From assembly GCA_039602395.1 (NCBI GenBank), contig JBCNJP010000027.1:40764986-40828985 (forward strand): DNA of 64,000 bases, written 5' to 3'. Every line of letters starts with the position of its first letter. The first letter of the stretch is position 1. Shown piece by piece: positions 42,675 to 55,096 of the stretch. The notes below the pieces were generated by a model. It saw only the letters and a list, made by a program, of their open reading frames with translations. It had not been told where the DNA came from and made no database searches. This DNA is from Deinandra increscens subsp. villosa (lineage: Eukaryota; Streptophyta; Magnoliopsida; Asterales; Asteraceae). The position numbers and the translations under genes were made by a program.

Positions 42675-43446
42675 TTGTTTGTTATTGTTTGTAATAGAAA
42701 ATATATAACTATAATTGTAACCTTCCATCAAAAGTAAAATTTTATATTTACGATTGTTGGTTTTTTAATTTACAACCTAGTTCCATCGAACTTTATAATC
42801 TTCAGTAATTTTTATGTATACTTTATTTTTTCTTTGAAATATAATACATTGTAAGGTTGTAAATGAACCAAACATTTAGCGAACCATTCAGTGAAAAGTT
42901 CGTTTATGTTTATTCGTTTAATAAATGAACAAACATGAACAGAGGTCAAAGTTCGTTTATTTGTGTTCGTGAACGTACGTTGGGTAAGGTGTTCGATTAT
43001 GTTTATAAGTTTAGATTAATTCATGTCCGTTGTTTTTTTATGTTCATTTATTAGATGTTTCTATTTTTTTAATTAATATTTAACTTATTACCTAACATTA
43101 AGAGTATAAATTTAGTTATTTGGAGCTTGCATCTTGTTAAAAGCTTGATGATTTAAAACTTAGATCATTGTAACTAAAACTTAGATCATTGTAACACTAT
43201 TGTGAGTTAATTGTATTTATGGTTATGTTATGACTCGGTTAAGACAGGGAAGGATTAGAACTCACGAGGAACAAACTAGTAGATTATGTTGCTTCACTGA
43301 TAGAATACTTCTATCAAGTAGGAAATACAAGCAAATCTAGTAATCAAATAGAAGGAGATGAGAATCAATTATATAGAGATCGGGGTTGGGAAGAAGAAGA
43401 CTAAAGAATCACATTATTTTTCTATCCCCTAACTGATTCACGCTTC
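42675..43446. other. Intergenic with an old GTTCGTTTATG-type repeat
   Basis: No gene. Sequence from about 42850 has GTTCGTTTATGTTTATTCG-like words, and complementary words (AATAAACGAACATAAACAAA) occur near 44000-44030. This suggests the ends of an old non-autonomous hAT-like transposon of about 1.2 kb, into which the SINE later inserted. Termini and target duplication could not be fixed by eye. Confidence 0.35.
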
Positions 43447-43461
43447 AGGTTTATATGTTGG

Positions 43462-43717
43462 TTTTTTTTTGGAACGGCATCGATCAGGCGACTTTGGTCT
43501 CACGTGTAAACCTACCCTTGCGGGGCTATGTCCAAGGTCGATTACTCGGACCTCCGTGAGAACCAAGACACCCCCTCCTGAAGCTTTCTCCTGGCAGAAA
43601 CCCCCTCCTGGGACAACATGGGGTAAAACTGCCTCCCCTTGGATTAGAACTTGGGTCACATAGTAACCAAAGCCCTAAAAGCCAAGGGGATAACCACTAG
43701 GACAAGTCCTAGTGGTT
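43462..43717 (-). mobile_element. SINE with tRNA-like head
   Basis: 256 bp on the minus strand between near-identical 15-16 bp flanks: AGGTTTATATGTTGG (43447-43461) and AGGTTTATATAGTTGG (43718-43733). The head contains a box A-like CCTAGTGGTTATCC and a box B-like AGTTCTAATCC, and the tail is a run of 9 A. The first bases form a perfect 12-bp inverted repeat AACCACTAGGAC/GTCCTAGTGGTT with a 2-base spacer (43692-43717). The long frames here (43438-43659, 43469-43663) are not genes. Confidence 0.85.
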
Positions 43718-43733
43718 AGGTTTATATAGTTGG

Positions 43734-44640
43734 GTTGGGTCTTTGGGCTTGTACATTGTTAGCCCTTTCATAACAGGTTCTTATATTGTTTTGGGATAAT
43801 TATGTTTATAATGATCATGTCAACTTGTCAAGTGCTACGTATAGATCATGTTTGATTTATTGGATTAAAATGATATTTTTTATTAAATAATATATCTTCA
43901 TTTGCATTCATAAACAACCAGTTTCACTCCTTAATAAACATACATAAACAAGAACATTCGTTCATTATGTATTCATAAACCGTTTGTAATCACGTTCAAT
44001 TCTAAATAAACGAACATAAACAAAGCTTCGTAAGATTCGTTTACTTCCTTAATACACCGAGTGATAAAGGGTTATGGTCTTAATTAAAATAATAGTTAAT
44101 TTTCTTGACATAACCAATTTAAATATTACGTACTTTATTTAGAAGAAGAGAATACTGAGCACCTCATAAATGCATACACCGTGGAATGTTTGCACGTCCT
44201 TATCAAAAAACTGCCATGAATATTCGTATTTTTCAGACTAATTTCTTCTTTTCTAACGTAACAACGAGAATAAAAAGTTCATATCATCCTATTCGATAAA
44301 AAATTTAAACTCATAATCTTTATTATTTGTATTTAGTGGTTAACCAGGTAACAAACTCCGCTTTAATACCTAAAGAGGATAGAGATTAATTTTAGCTACG
44401 TTGTCACTTACACGATATAATATGGTTCACACGCACACTTTCCATTCAATGATAATTCTAGTGTCAAGAACCATGAATCTAGTTCAGATCTATCGAAACC
44501 TTTGTTTATTCCCAGGGATTATGACCTAAACTATTACAATTGTTTAAAAATACAGTAAGAATTAACAACTTGAACAATCAAGCTAGAAAAAGACCTCTCA
44601 TAGTAAGAATTTTTCTATAACTAATGGTTCAAAATGTTAT
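43734..44640. other. Intergenic, no gene seen
   Basis: AT-rich sequence with the possible right end of the hAT-like remnant (to about 44055). The rest shows no supportable gene, RNA or transposon structure. Confidence 0.4.
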
Positions 44641-44692
44641 AAAAAGTTATTAAAACTAACTGGTTCTCAAATGATCCTCCTTATGATATATG

Positions 44693-44760
<68 letters not shown>

Positions 44761-45025
44761 GAGTTAGGTTCAAATTAGAACCAATTGGTTTTGAGAACCA
44801 TTCTGGACCACAAATTTTCAAAGGGGTGGTCAGTCAAATTCATGGAGGGGGGGGGGGGGATTTCCTTATATATAATTAGTGGCTTAGAATGATTCTTAAA
44901 AGTTCTCAGAACCAATTAGTTCTCAAATGATCCTCCATCTATATATATATAGAGAGAGAAACGGGTTTTATATGCATGTTCGCACAGTTCGTAGGCAAAA
45001 TGTCCGTTCGCACAGAAATCGCACC

Positions 45026-45085
<60 letters not shown>
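44641..45085. repeat. Low-complexity and MITE-like patch
   Basis: Contains (CA)n then (TA)n at about 44698-44757, a 13-base G run (44847-44859) and (TA)n at about 45031-45081. The phrase GTTCTCAAATGATCCTCC appears twice (near 44663 and 44923), and GAACCAATT words occur in both orientations between. This suggests a decayed inverted-repeat MITE grown by microsatellite expansion. Confidence 0.6.
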
Positions 45086-46093
45086 CCAAATTGTTCCATG
45101 AACAAAATATCTCCCAATTCCCAGCATGTGAAAATTAGAAAGCTCAAGAAAAAAGATCACTAACCAATTGGGGTTCTATACCAAACAATTTAATCCCTTA
45201 GAGCACCCGGTATACTCTAACTTTCCACCTCGTGAAGCTCCCCTACACAAGAACCATGACGCTAAAAACCACCCTGCACTTGCGTGGGTGGGATGCGCAG
45301 CTTTCTCCCATTGAGTTTTTCCACGTGCGTGAACATGGTGTAAGCTTAGCCCCATCCAATCAAATAATGTCACTCATTTTTTTTGTTTAAATTAAAAATA
45401 ACCCAACTCATGTAGAACAACTCACACCACCATACTCCTCATACCAAACGTACATAGGTGAGTCCAGACACTAGTCACTGCATACATAAGAAACCCATAT
45501 AGTCAAACTCACACAGATATGCCTCATGCCCTTAGACATTTCTTTTATATTAAAAATGTCTAAATTTTAGAGCACACTTTAGTCTGCTAAAAAGGTTAAG
45601 CTGTCTATTAAACTAATTGTATTACTTAAGACTAACTAACACTAAAATTTAAAAAGGGCACCAAGTTGTCATTTTGCTTTGGGCCGTTAAAATTGTTGAG
45701 CCGATGCATAATCACAAGATCAGACACAACGAAGTCTCATCTCTCATATAGTTTCACTAGAAGGTAGTAATAGTACATGTCAGATGATATAAACCTCTCA
45801 CAAAAACGTGTATGCTCTATTCTCGAGTTTATTTTGAAGGGAATAGAAAAGAAGAGAAGTGAAATGAAAAGAAAAGAAAGAAAAAGATTAGAAAATATTA
45901 TATGACTTGTATTCTTGAGTTTTATATGAATGAAAGGAAATGAATGGAAAATATAACATTTTTATGTTCTTAAGTTGGATAGAAAAGAAAGGATTTGCAT
46001 TAGATGGGTTAGAAACGGGTCTCGAAGTGAAACATTGCATTGTTATGTTTAGTATGTGTTTAATGTTACATGCTTGAACAATTATAAGCTCGT
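45086..46093. other. Intergenic, no gene seen
   Basis: The 65-aa frame at 45176-45373 (minus) and the frame 45888-46217 show no domain and have AT-rich borders. A purine-rich stretch (45835-45895) resembles that of the MITE at 63798-63981. Confidence 0.4.
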
Positions 46094-46390
46094 AGGGTAA
46101 TTGTAATACTCTCCCTGAGCTAGCTCGGGAGAGTGCTTGGGATCGCGGGATGCTTGGGAACACCATGACGTGGTGCTCGGGGAGGTTGCTCGGGAGAGGG
46201 CCATGGGAGTTGGGCACCGAGATGGAGTAGATCGGGAGAGGGCCATGGGATTGTGGGCCCCCCTACTTTGGGGTCTCGAGATGCTCGGGAACACCATTAC
46301 AATCAAAAAGTATGGTTTGAAAAAAAATGTGATGGCACCTCAAAAATGGTTGGGGTCGCGGGGTCGCGAGGTGGGTATTACAATTACCCT
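46094..46390. mobile_element. 297-bp MITE-like inverted-repeat element
   Basis: The perfect 15-bp ends AGGGTAATTGTAATA (46094-46108) and TATTACAATTACCCT (46376-46390) enclose GC-rich sequence with repeats of CTCGGGA and GCTCGGGAACACCAT. No clear target duplication is seen. There is no coding capacity. Confidence 0.6.
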
Positions 46391-46849
46391 TAAGATTAAC
46401 GTATTATGGTCTACATGGTCATGCCCATCAAGTTAGAATAATATTAACTTGAAATGCTAAAAAAAACCTTTTCTTTTATTATAAATCTTACAAAAAGTGA
46501 GTTAGTTGGAATTGGAATTTTGGTTTATTTGTGGGATACATATGTATTCATAAACACCATAATGATAAAATCTTGATAGTATGACAGTGTTATTAATATG
46601 TTATTAATAGGGTTATTGGCTTCAAATAATCTCAACTATCTCTTATTGGCCAATAACACTCCCAACTAAGGAAATCTCCTTCACCACTCCCAACTATCTA
46701 CCTATTTTCCTCTACCACTCCCTCCGTTAATTTTATGTAACCCCGTTAGTTGAATGCCTACATGGCCGTCCTACGTGGCTTATGTTTAATTAAAAAAAAA
46801 CAATTCAAAATACCACATGTACAATAACCGCCACGTAGGACATTTGTCA

Positions 46850-47226
46850 ACACCTTCACAACTCCATCTCCTACAAGCATGGCATACCTCCTCGACCATA
46901 CCCCAATCTGCTTATCACTCAATTCCAACTCGCACCCAATCGCCTTCGTAAAATCCCCGTTCCCATCGCTCAACAGCAACACTTCATCCCCGATCTTCAA
47001 ATCGACCTTCCACGCCTTCATCACAAACGCATCGTTCATCGAGACACACGCGATTGTATCCACGCCCTTGGCCTTCAATTCGCCGGATTTCTCCACGAAT
47101 CCGGGGAGGTGTTTCTGGGAGCAAATGGGCGTGAACACATCGGGGACTACGAACAGGATTGATTTCTTGGATTTGGTGAGATTTGAGATGCTGGTGGTCT
47201 GGAGCTGGCGTCGGAATCGAAGTATG
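46850..47226 (-). pseudogene. Peroxiredoxin IIE-like fragment, C-terminal part
   Basis: On the minus strand the sequence reads LTKSKKSILFVVPDVFTPIC, then SQKHLPGFVEKSGELKAKGV, IACVSMNDAFVMKAWK, EVLLLSDGNGDFTKAIG and SRRYAMLVGDGVVKVL. It matches type II peroxiredoxins of the plastid (PRXIIE). The peroxidatic Cys (TPIC) and resolving Cys (IACVS) are both present. In the family this thiol peroxidase reduces peroxides with glutaredoxin/thioredoxin. Damage: a 1-base loss before QLQTTSISN shifts the frame, two residues are missing near DKQIGVWSRR, and homology ends at VVKVL next to the inverted end, so the C-terminus is lost. The Gypsy-5 insertion separates it from the 5' part. Confidence 0.9.
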
Positions 47227-50200
47227 TGTCACACCCCGAGAATGGCTGAATGTGGGCATGTGACTGATTTGGCATCATGGTCATGGTTATGAATGATTGA
47301 CATCTAAGTGAATATTTAGAAAAGTCATTTGTCTTTCAAAAACATAATTCCTAAACATTTACTTAAATATTTAAAACAGTGGCAGCGGAAAATAGTAGTG
47401 GAAGTACATGTTAAGTTTCAAAAGACAATGATATGAGATTTTAAATCATGACAACCCTAAGGTGTAATGTGACTAAATCTCCCAAGTGAAATGCATGAAC
47501 ACACGGCAAGCAGACCATGATATGAGACAAGCAGGATCTATGTAGAAAGACATTGAATTGCATCCTTATTTACCTGAGAATTCAAGAAATTTAAAAAGTC
47601 AACAGAATTGTTGGTGAGTTCACAGGTTTGATGACACATGAAAATGTTTGAACAATGTTTGAATCAGTGTTTGAAACAATGTTTGAAATGATTGGCCGTC
47701 ATGATATTACTTTTATTGACTCTGATGTTGTAAAGATCAAGCATGAACCTTGAATTCAAAACTAACTGTTTACCCACTCCTGGTGTCCAACCCCATGTAC
47801 ACCGAATGACCAGAATAACTAATGTACCCCTTGACTATTTCCGTGGAGTCAGGACTGGCGCGACCAAGTCGGGGCAGGGTCGTCAACCCAAATAGATCTA
47901 TTCACAAGCTATCGTTTCGAATGAACTAATTGAATTCAATTAATAGTGGGACTTAGGCATATAACATGAATCAACATGAATACACAGATTGGGGTTTATG
48001 AAAAGAACATGCAATCAGTACGTCTTACAGAAATCATAATATCAGACAAAATGAAATTTGAATTGGCATTCATTAAATTCTCCTCCATAGTTTAGAAAAC
48101 AGAAATAAGTAAAAGGGGTCGTGAAACTCACATGTTTGAAGATGGAAGACAGATATGGTTGGTTGAACTTAGCCTAGCAAACGTCTACAAGGAATTGTTA
48201 TGACGTATTAGGGTTTGGCTATCTTGAGTTAGTGAATACGTCACTCAATGTTCAAGGTTAAGTCTCGACTGTTGTTACCCGATGGCAATGATGGAAATCC
48301 TAGGACATTATTTATTGTCTAATAAATAATACTAATGTTGGTGGAATTTATTATTTATTTGAATAAATAAATAATAATTAAATCTTCGCGTTTGAAAAAT
48401 AAATATTGAATAATATTGGTTATTTTTCATTAAACGTTAGGAAAAATTATAAATATTTAATTCCTTAAATATTTGTAAGGTTTTGAACCCTTTTGATTAA
48501 TAAATAAAATCCTTCATTTATTAATGTTTGAACGTGCGTATTATACCGCGCGTTAATACACGGTATATGCCGCGTTTTACGAAAGAATTTTGACACTTGA
48601 AAGTATACCCATTAGTATGAAGAAATGTTTTCAAAATTATATGAAGTTATATTTTGGTAAATTAAGTGTCGGTTCGTCCGGTAGTTAGCCGGTTTCACCG
48701 GTTTGACCGATTCGACTTGTTTATGACTTCTTAAGTTTCCTTAACAATTGAGATTTGTTAACATGCTTGTTTTAATGTGGTTTAGGGTCTTAAGTTGCCA
48801 AGTGTGCCGGTGGAAGTTTAACTTGTAAAAATTGACATTTTCGAGTTATCGAAAGTTACAGTTTTGGCCCGGTTCACTTCTAAAACATGTTTTTCCATTT
48901 CTGAACTTTAGGAAACATTTTTACATGTCAAAATAAGCATATTTAATGTTCTGGACCAGATTCAATTCTTGTTCAAAAATAAGTTATATTTTCCGTTGCA
49001 AAGTCGTATTACGGTATCCGATTGTTCCGTTTTCAAGTGTTTGACTTCCCGAATCACTTTGTAAGTTTAGAAAATAATCTTGGCAGCCCTAAATCATATG
49101 TTACAAGTCCTAAGTGGTCACAAGTTTGTCACAAGGCTTTATACTCCATTCTTCGTGAAAATAAATGGTATTTTTATCACAAGAAATTCCATGTTTACAT
49201 TTCTTTAGAGTTTCATGGTTGAATCTTTGATAAACACTTTTATAGGCTCAAAATCATCCTTTAGTAACTTTAGTTTTGGTTTTGGAGTCAAAATATAAGT
49301 GTTTGAAAAATATGGAAAAAATGTATATTATTCTAAGTGACAGCAGTTTTATGACACGCAGAAAATGTGTGTCATCTCTGTTCAGTGTTCATACTTCATG
49401 TTATTCCCAGATGACAGCAGATTTATGACACGCAGAAAGTGTGTCATCTCTGTCCAGTTTTTACAAAACTTATATTTTTCATGAAATCCGATTTTTGACA
49501 TTATGTATACCCATTTTACACCAAGTTAAGTGTTCCAAATTATTTTTAACATACAAGAATTAGTAGTTGTCCAAACTTGGTCATTAAAGTGGCTCTTTTT
49601 AACAAGCATACAAGTTATTTATATATTTTTGTCAAATAACCAAACTTAACATGAACTAGTTTCCATCATGAGCACATAACCATACTAACATACATGTTTG
49701 CTAGCAAGTCATACAACAACCAAATCAAGACTTATTCTTGAACATGACATGTGACATTTAAATATGAGAGATTTAAAGAAAAATAAGTAAGTTTCCTCAC
49801 TTAGAGTTATCCGGATCGGTAATGACGATAATGGGTTGTTGAACAAAGCTTCCGGTTATGCTCCAAACCCAACCTTGATCTTGACTTTTAGGTGGAATGA
49901 TGATGAAAGAATGGAAAGATCACCATGGATTTGTCAAGAACAAGAGATTAGAATGTTTGTTTAAATGAAGGAACTTGAATAAGAATCAAAGAAATGAAGT
50001 GTGTTGATGGATTACCTCAAGTAACTAAGAGTGGTGGACTTGAAAGGAGAGGAGATTGGTGATGATCGATGGTGGCGGTGGTGGCTTTACTCGTGACCGA
50101 GAGCAAGAGAGAGGGTGAGAGGGTGTTTGATCTTGAAAGTGACTAAGTGGCTAAGTGTTTAAGTGTATGGTGATGGTTGGCGGTTAAGAGAGCCGAGAGA

Positions 50201-51726
50201 GATGGAGGATTCGGTTGATGTGAGTGAACCGAAAATGGAGAAGGGTTGTGAAGGTTTGGAAGTGTGAATCAAGTCCCCAATTTATAGGGTGGTGGTGTTG
50301 TGCTTTGTTCCTAAAACCGGTCACAAGGAAGGAGGGGACAAGGGAGCAAAGTGTGGCTCTTTAGACATGTTGGTGGCTTGAAAGACAAGAATGTTGGTGG
50401 CTTGTTTGTCTCTCAAAACCGATCACACAAGAGGGGGGGACAAGGGGACATTGTGGTGGCTAGGTGACAACTTTGTCATGGGTTCTAGTGGTTAATAGTT
50501 TTATCCATTGGTTACTAGTTTGGTTGGGGAAACATGAGACAAAGGTGTTGGGGATCAAGCTAGCAAGTTGGTGGCCCAAGATGGCTTGCGACGGCTAGAG
50601 GGACAAGAGGAGGACGGCTCGGTTGTTGGGCTAGTAGAGGGACATGAGATGATAGGTGTTGGTTTTCGGTTGTGTCTCAACCGAACGGGAGAAACCGGGA
50701 ACCAAAGAAAAGAAAGTGGGGTGGACCGGGATCGAACTAGGATCGGTTGATAGAAAGAAAAAAAAAGAATATAAAATGTTGGTTGGTCTCGGGTTCGAAA
50801 CCGAGGAAAAGAAAAGAGGAAGCCGGGTTCGACCGGCGGCCCAAAAGAAAAGAGAAAGAGTGTTGGGCTTCGGCCCAAATTGAAAGAGAAAGAGGGGGTA
50901 ACGGGCTTCGGCCCAAACCGAGGAAGAAAAAGGAAATGGGCCGGCGGGCCGAGAGAGAATGGGCCGGGAATCAGGCCGAAAGGGAAAGAAAGGAAGGGGA
51001 TTGGGCCGTAGGCCCATTGTGCTTTCTGGGCCGAACCGGGTCTCGAGTCGGGTCGGGTTGAGTCCGGGTCGATCCAACGAGTCCAACGACACTTCGTTTG
51101 AGTCAAAACGATAAACGGATAAAAAGTCGGTTTTTGGCTCGAGAACGGATGATTTATATATATAAATATAAATCAATAAAAATAAATGAATAAGTGTCGC
51201 GTTTAATTTTGAATGAACGGGAATGTCACATGTCTTGATTGTTTGTCGTTTTGATTATGCACAATGACGTACTAATAGTTTAGAAATAAAAACTTCGCTC
51301 GACATGAGCGTTTATTGTTTGGAATTTCGGTGACAATGTTTTGTGTTTTTAGATGAAAATAATGTTCGGACTTTTTGAAATAGTTTTAGGAATAAAACTA
51401 ATTATTGTTTGAACTAGATTATCGTTTTGAATGAATGAATTCGTCGTTTGAAACAACGACTCGTGTTGAACACGTTACGACGTAACGTAATGTTATGAAA
51501 AATATAAAATGAATATTTTATATTTTTATTATTGAAGTTCTTTCTTGAATAATCACAGAACTTTAAGTTGATTTCCACTACGGGTAAATGTTGTCGGACC
51601 TATGTTGTCTATGTTTGCACGTAAAGTCACCTAATTTGGGCAAATTAAGTCTAATGCACATATATAATCAGATAATTGCACGTTAATATAATATTAAAGT
51701 TAACCTGGAATATACGGGTTGTCACA
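47227..51726 (-). repeat. Gypsy-5 3' LTR (left copy)
   Basis: TGTCACACCCCGAG to GGTTGTCACA. Two copies of the inverted repeat ATGACAC...GTGTCAT occur at 49351-49375 and 49425-49447, and TATACCG/CGGTATA at 48542-48567. The part 50560-51060 is purine-rich with repeated GGGCTTCGGCCC and gives long but featureless frames on both strands, which I do not call genes. Confidence 0.95.
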
Positions 51727-51741
51727 TACTCCCCCGGTTAG
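51727..51741 (-). other. Gypsy-5 polypurine tract
   Basis: On the minus strand CTAACCGGGGGAGTA abuts the 3' LTR start. Confidence 0.8.
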
Positions 51742-51812
51742 AGAAATTTCGTCCCGAAATTTAGTCTTGAGCACCGGAGTTAGCATCATTGGCAAAGACA
51801 CGCGGACACCTT

Positions 51813-53497
51813 TTAACGCATTTGATCTTCTCGTTCCCATGTGAATTCAGGACCTTGACGTGAGTCCAATGAGCTTTCACAATAGGATTTCCGACGTTGC
51901 TTTAATTGCTTAACCTTACGGTCGCATATTTCAGTAGGAGTCTCGATACAATGAAGACGATTGTTAATCTCAATCTCGTCCATAGGAATGACAGCAGATT
52001 CGTCAGATAGACACTTTCTCAAATTGCTGTCATGAAATGCATCGTGAACTTTTCTAAGTTCAGGTGGCAACTGAAGATGTTATGCTAGTTATGCTATTAG
52101 TCCAATCTGTTCAATGATTTCAAAGGGACCAATGTAGCGAGAGTTTGACTTATCACTCTTTCTAAAAAGAATAGCACCTTTCCATGGTGCGACTTTCTGG
52201 AAGCGAATAACACCTTTCAAGGATCGCGTGATCCGAGGATTGCCACGGGTAATACAAATGAAGTGGAGTTGATAGGCATCAACGATAGTTCTTCATGAAG
52301 AGGAGTGTTAGTCGTTTAGATTAAGGGAATTCGGGATTTGAAGTTCTGGGCTAGGCATAATCACTCATAAATATGTTCTACCAGGAATTTCATGCAATGC
52401 AGATTACAATTATGTGTGCACCCACAATTGTGATTTGTCTCGCATGATCAGCCTAGGTTTCACCTATTCTGAGTTTTCAGCTCTTGTCAGAACATGGAAT
52501 GTGTCGGGGACACTGTTAAGCTCATGAGATAGCTTAGGCCAATTAGCTATCGGTCAGATTCTTACTAGCATCTCGAAAGTTCCAGATCACATTAGTGACA
52601 GGAATGCGGCTTTGAATTTTAGTGTGATAGCTGTTATTATAAGATAAGCTTAGCTAATGATAGATGGTCATCCAAACCATTACCAAAATCAATCACACAG
52701 GCACAAAACGTGTCCTAAAGGGTTTGAATTGTTCTCTCGCTTTGACCATCCGTTTGTGGATGATAGGTTGTACTCATGTCGATACGAGTACCCAAAGCTT
52801 TCTGAAGAGATTTCCAAAATCCAGCGGTAAAACGAATATCTCGATCAGAGATGATAGAAACAGGTACTCCGTGGCGAGATACCATTTCTTTCATGTAGAT
52901 TTTGGCAAGTTGCTCGGTGGTATAGGATTTCTGGATATGTAGGAAGTGAGCAGACTTAGTTAAGCGGTCTACGATTACCCCAATCGCATTATTTTTGAAT
53001 TGGGTCCTTGGCAAATTGGTAATGAAATCCATGGAGATTTCTTCCCATTTCTATTACGGGGTTTTCGGTTGAATGAGTAAACCAGAGGGCTTTTAGTATT
53101 AAGCTTTGACCTTTGCGCAAGTCAGTCACTTACCAACGTATGTGGTAATTTCAGGCTTCGTGTTAGGCCACCAATACAACTCTTTCAAACCATAATCCCT
53201 CTTATCAGGACCGGGGTGAATAGAATACCTAGACCTATGGCTTCATCTAGGACCAATTTCTTTACAGAACCGAAATTTGGCATCCAGAGTCTATCCCTGG
53301 AGTAGAATGCTCTGTCGGGCTTTCTGACTAAGAGAGGTGAGGTTGGATTGAATGGTCAATCTAAGGGCACGAACGCGAAGAGGTTTCACTCGATCCTTCC
53401 AGCTAAATGCGTCGGCGACTACATTAGCTTTACCAGGATGGTAACGGATTTCACAATCATAATCGTTGTGTAGTTCTACCCAACGACGTTGTCTCAT
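51813..53497 (-). pseudogene. Gypsy-5 integrase and chromodomain-like tail remnants
   Basis: Pieces on the minus strand: RNase H end and linker (53291-53497, RRWVELHNDYD, HPGKANVVADAFS), a damaged zinc-binding region (about 53040-53290), catalytic core 52715-53032 (MDFITNLPRT, IISDRDIRF, TDGQSERTIQ; all three acidic residues visible), and the tail 51813-52070 (NLRKCLSDES, GPEFTWEREDQM). The segment 52080-52700 is heavily decayed. Many frameshifts separate the pieces. Confidence 0.85.
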
Positions 53498-54543
53498 TTT
53501 AAGCTCTTTTTGATTGAGTATTTGCCGAAGACATTTGCGGTCAACGTATATCGTACACTTTGTACCATAAAGATAATGTCTCCAAATCTTTAGAGCAAAA
53601 CAGCTGCTCCGAGTTCAAGATTGTGAGTCGAGTAATTTCTTTCATGAGGTTTCAATTAACGGGAGACATAGACAATGACTTTATCTCATTGCATAAGCAC
53701 ACATCCTAAGCCTTAGCGGGATGCGTTGTAGTTTGCTACGAAACCATTCGTTCCTTCAGGAAAGGGACATAATTGGTGCATTACGCAACTTCTGCTTTAA
53801 CCATTGAAAGACAGACTCAACTTTAGAATCCAAGACAACTTCTTGTCTCTTAGGGTGAGAGCAGCCAACGGTTGAGCTATCATTGAAAAGTTTTCGATAA
53901 ACCTTCGATAGCAACTAGCAAGACCTAAGTATTGACGGATTTTCGATGGAGTGGATCAAGGTGTCGTCGATGAACACAATAACAAACTTGTCCAAGTATG
54001 GCTTGCACACCCAATTCATCAAGTCCATGAATACGGCCGGTGCGTTTGTCAAGCCAAACGGCATCTCTAAAACTCATAGTGACGATAACGGTTTCTGAAA
54101 GTAGTCCTCGCAATGTCTTCTTCACGAACTCTCAACTGATGATAACCGGACCGCAGATCAATCCTTGAAGCCGGTCGAACGGGTCGCCGATCCTTAAAAG
54201 CGGGTAACGGTTCTTCACAGTCAACTTGTTCAGCTCGCGATAGTCGGTACACATGCGAAAGATCCATCTTTCTTTTTAACGAAAAGAACAGGAGAACCCC
54301 AGGGGAGCGACTGGGTCGAATGAATCCTTTATCCAATAATTCTTGCAACTGATTGGACAATTCCTGTATTGCAGGAGAGGTATGGCGATAGGGAGAACGG
54401 GCTACAGGGGCAGCACCTGGAACAAGATCGATTCGAAACTCTACTTGCCTAGCCGGTGGCAGTCCTGGCAAGTCTTCGGGAAATACTTCAAGAAATTCGC
54501 GGCGATGCGAACATCCTTCAGTGACTTCTCTTTTGATTCCTTC
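53498..54543 (-). pseudogene. Gypsy-5 reverse transcriptase and RNase H remnants
   Basis: The frame 54067-54471 reads MPGLPPARQVEFRIDLVPGA, then KGFIRPSRSPG, and after changes RIDLRSGYHQLRVREEDI. The part between about 53930 and 54066 shows a VFIDDTL-like region joined by a deletion directly to IRQYLGL-like sequence, so much of the palm/thumb is missing. RNase H traces follow at 53500-53920 in several frames. Not functional. Confidence 0.82.
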
Positions 54544-55096
54544 TTAGCGAGGTGTGCCAAGATGGTAATGACATCCTTTACGAAGATATCTACGAGTTCT
54601 CACACAAGATACATTGTCTAGCTTGGCTCCACTCTTTTCACCTTGAATGACTAGAGTTTCACCATTTTCCAATGGGATCTTGACTTGCTTGTGATGACAA
54701 ACCATTTCCGCACGGTTATTTGATAACCAAACCATGCCAATTACGATGTCATAACTCCCCAAGTCAATGGGCCACAAGTCAATGCTAAACGAATAATCGG
54801 AAAGACGCAAAGAGCAATTTTTGGGTAAACCTTGTCGGTTTCGATTAAACTACCATCTGCTAGTTCTACGGAGTACTTAGTGTCTAACGCACTTGGGGGT
54901 GATTTTAAAGGCAAAAATCAGTGGACACAAAGCTTTTCTCGGCTCCAGTATCAAACAAACAGAGGCATAATAATCGTTGAGGATGAATATACCAGTGACA
55001 GTGTTTGGGTCCTGTCAGGCTTCTCCAGCATTCATCACAAAGGCTCTTTCCACGGGCAGTTCAAACAGCTTGATTTTTCTTTGGACGATTGATTCT
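54544..55096 (-). pseudogene. Gypsy-5 protease remnant
   Basis: The frame 54544-54810 has SIDLWPIDLGSYDIVIGM and WLSNNRAEMVCHHKQVKIPL, the protease flap and tail region. Upstream, around 54930-54960, a DTGAEK-like active site is readable in another frame. The two are frame-separated. Confidence 0.75.

Noticed and set aside
43438..43663. Two ORFs of 64-73 aa in the SINE
   Set aside because: Explained by GC-rich tRNA-like SINE sequence between target duplications.
45176..45373. 65-aa minus-strand frame with Trp/His-rich sequence
   Set aside because: No domain, no promoter context, low-density intergenic DNA; looks like old repeat sequence.
46984..47292. Frames overlapping the peroxiredoxin fragment on the other strand or other frames
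   Set aside because: Shadows of the peroxiredoxin-like sequence at 46850-47226.
50555..51176. Long Pro/Ser/Phe-rich frames on both strands, repeated at 60505-61125
   Set aside because: They lie in the purine-rich part of the two nearly identical Gypsy-5 LTRs; presence in both copies reflects young LTRs, not selection.
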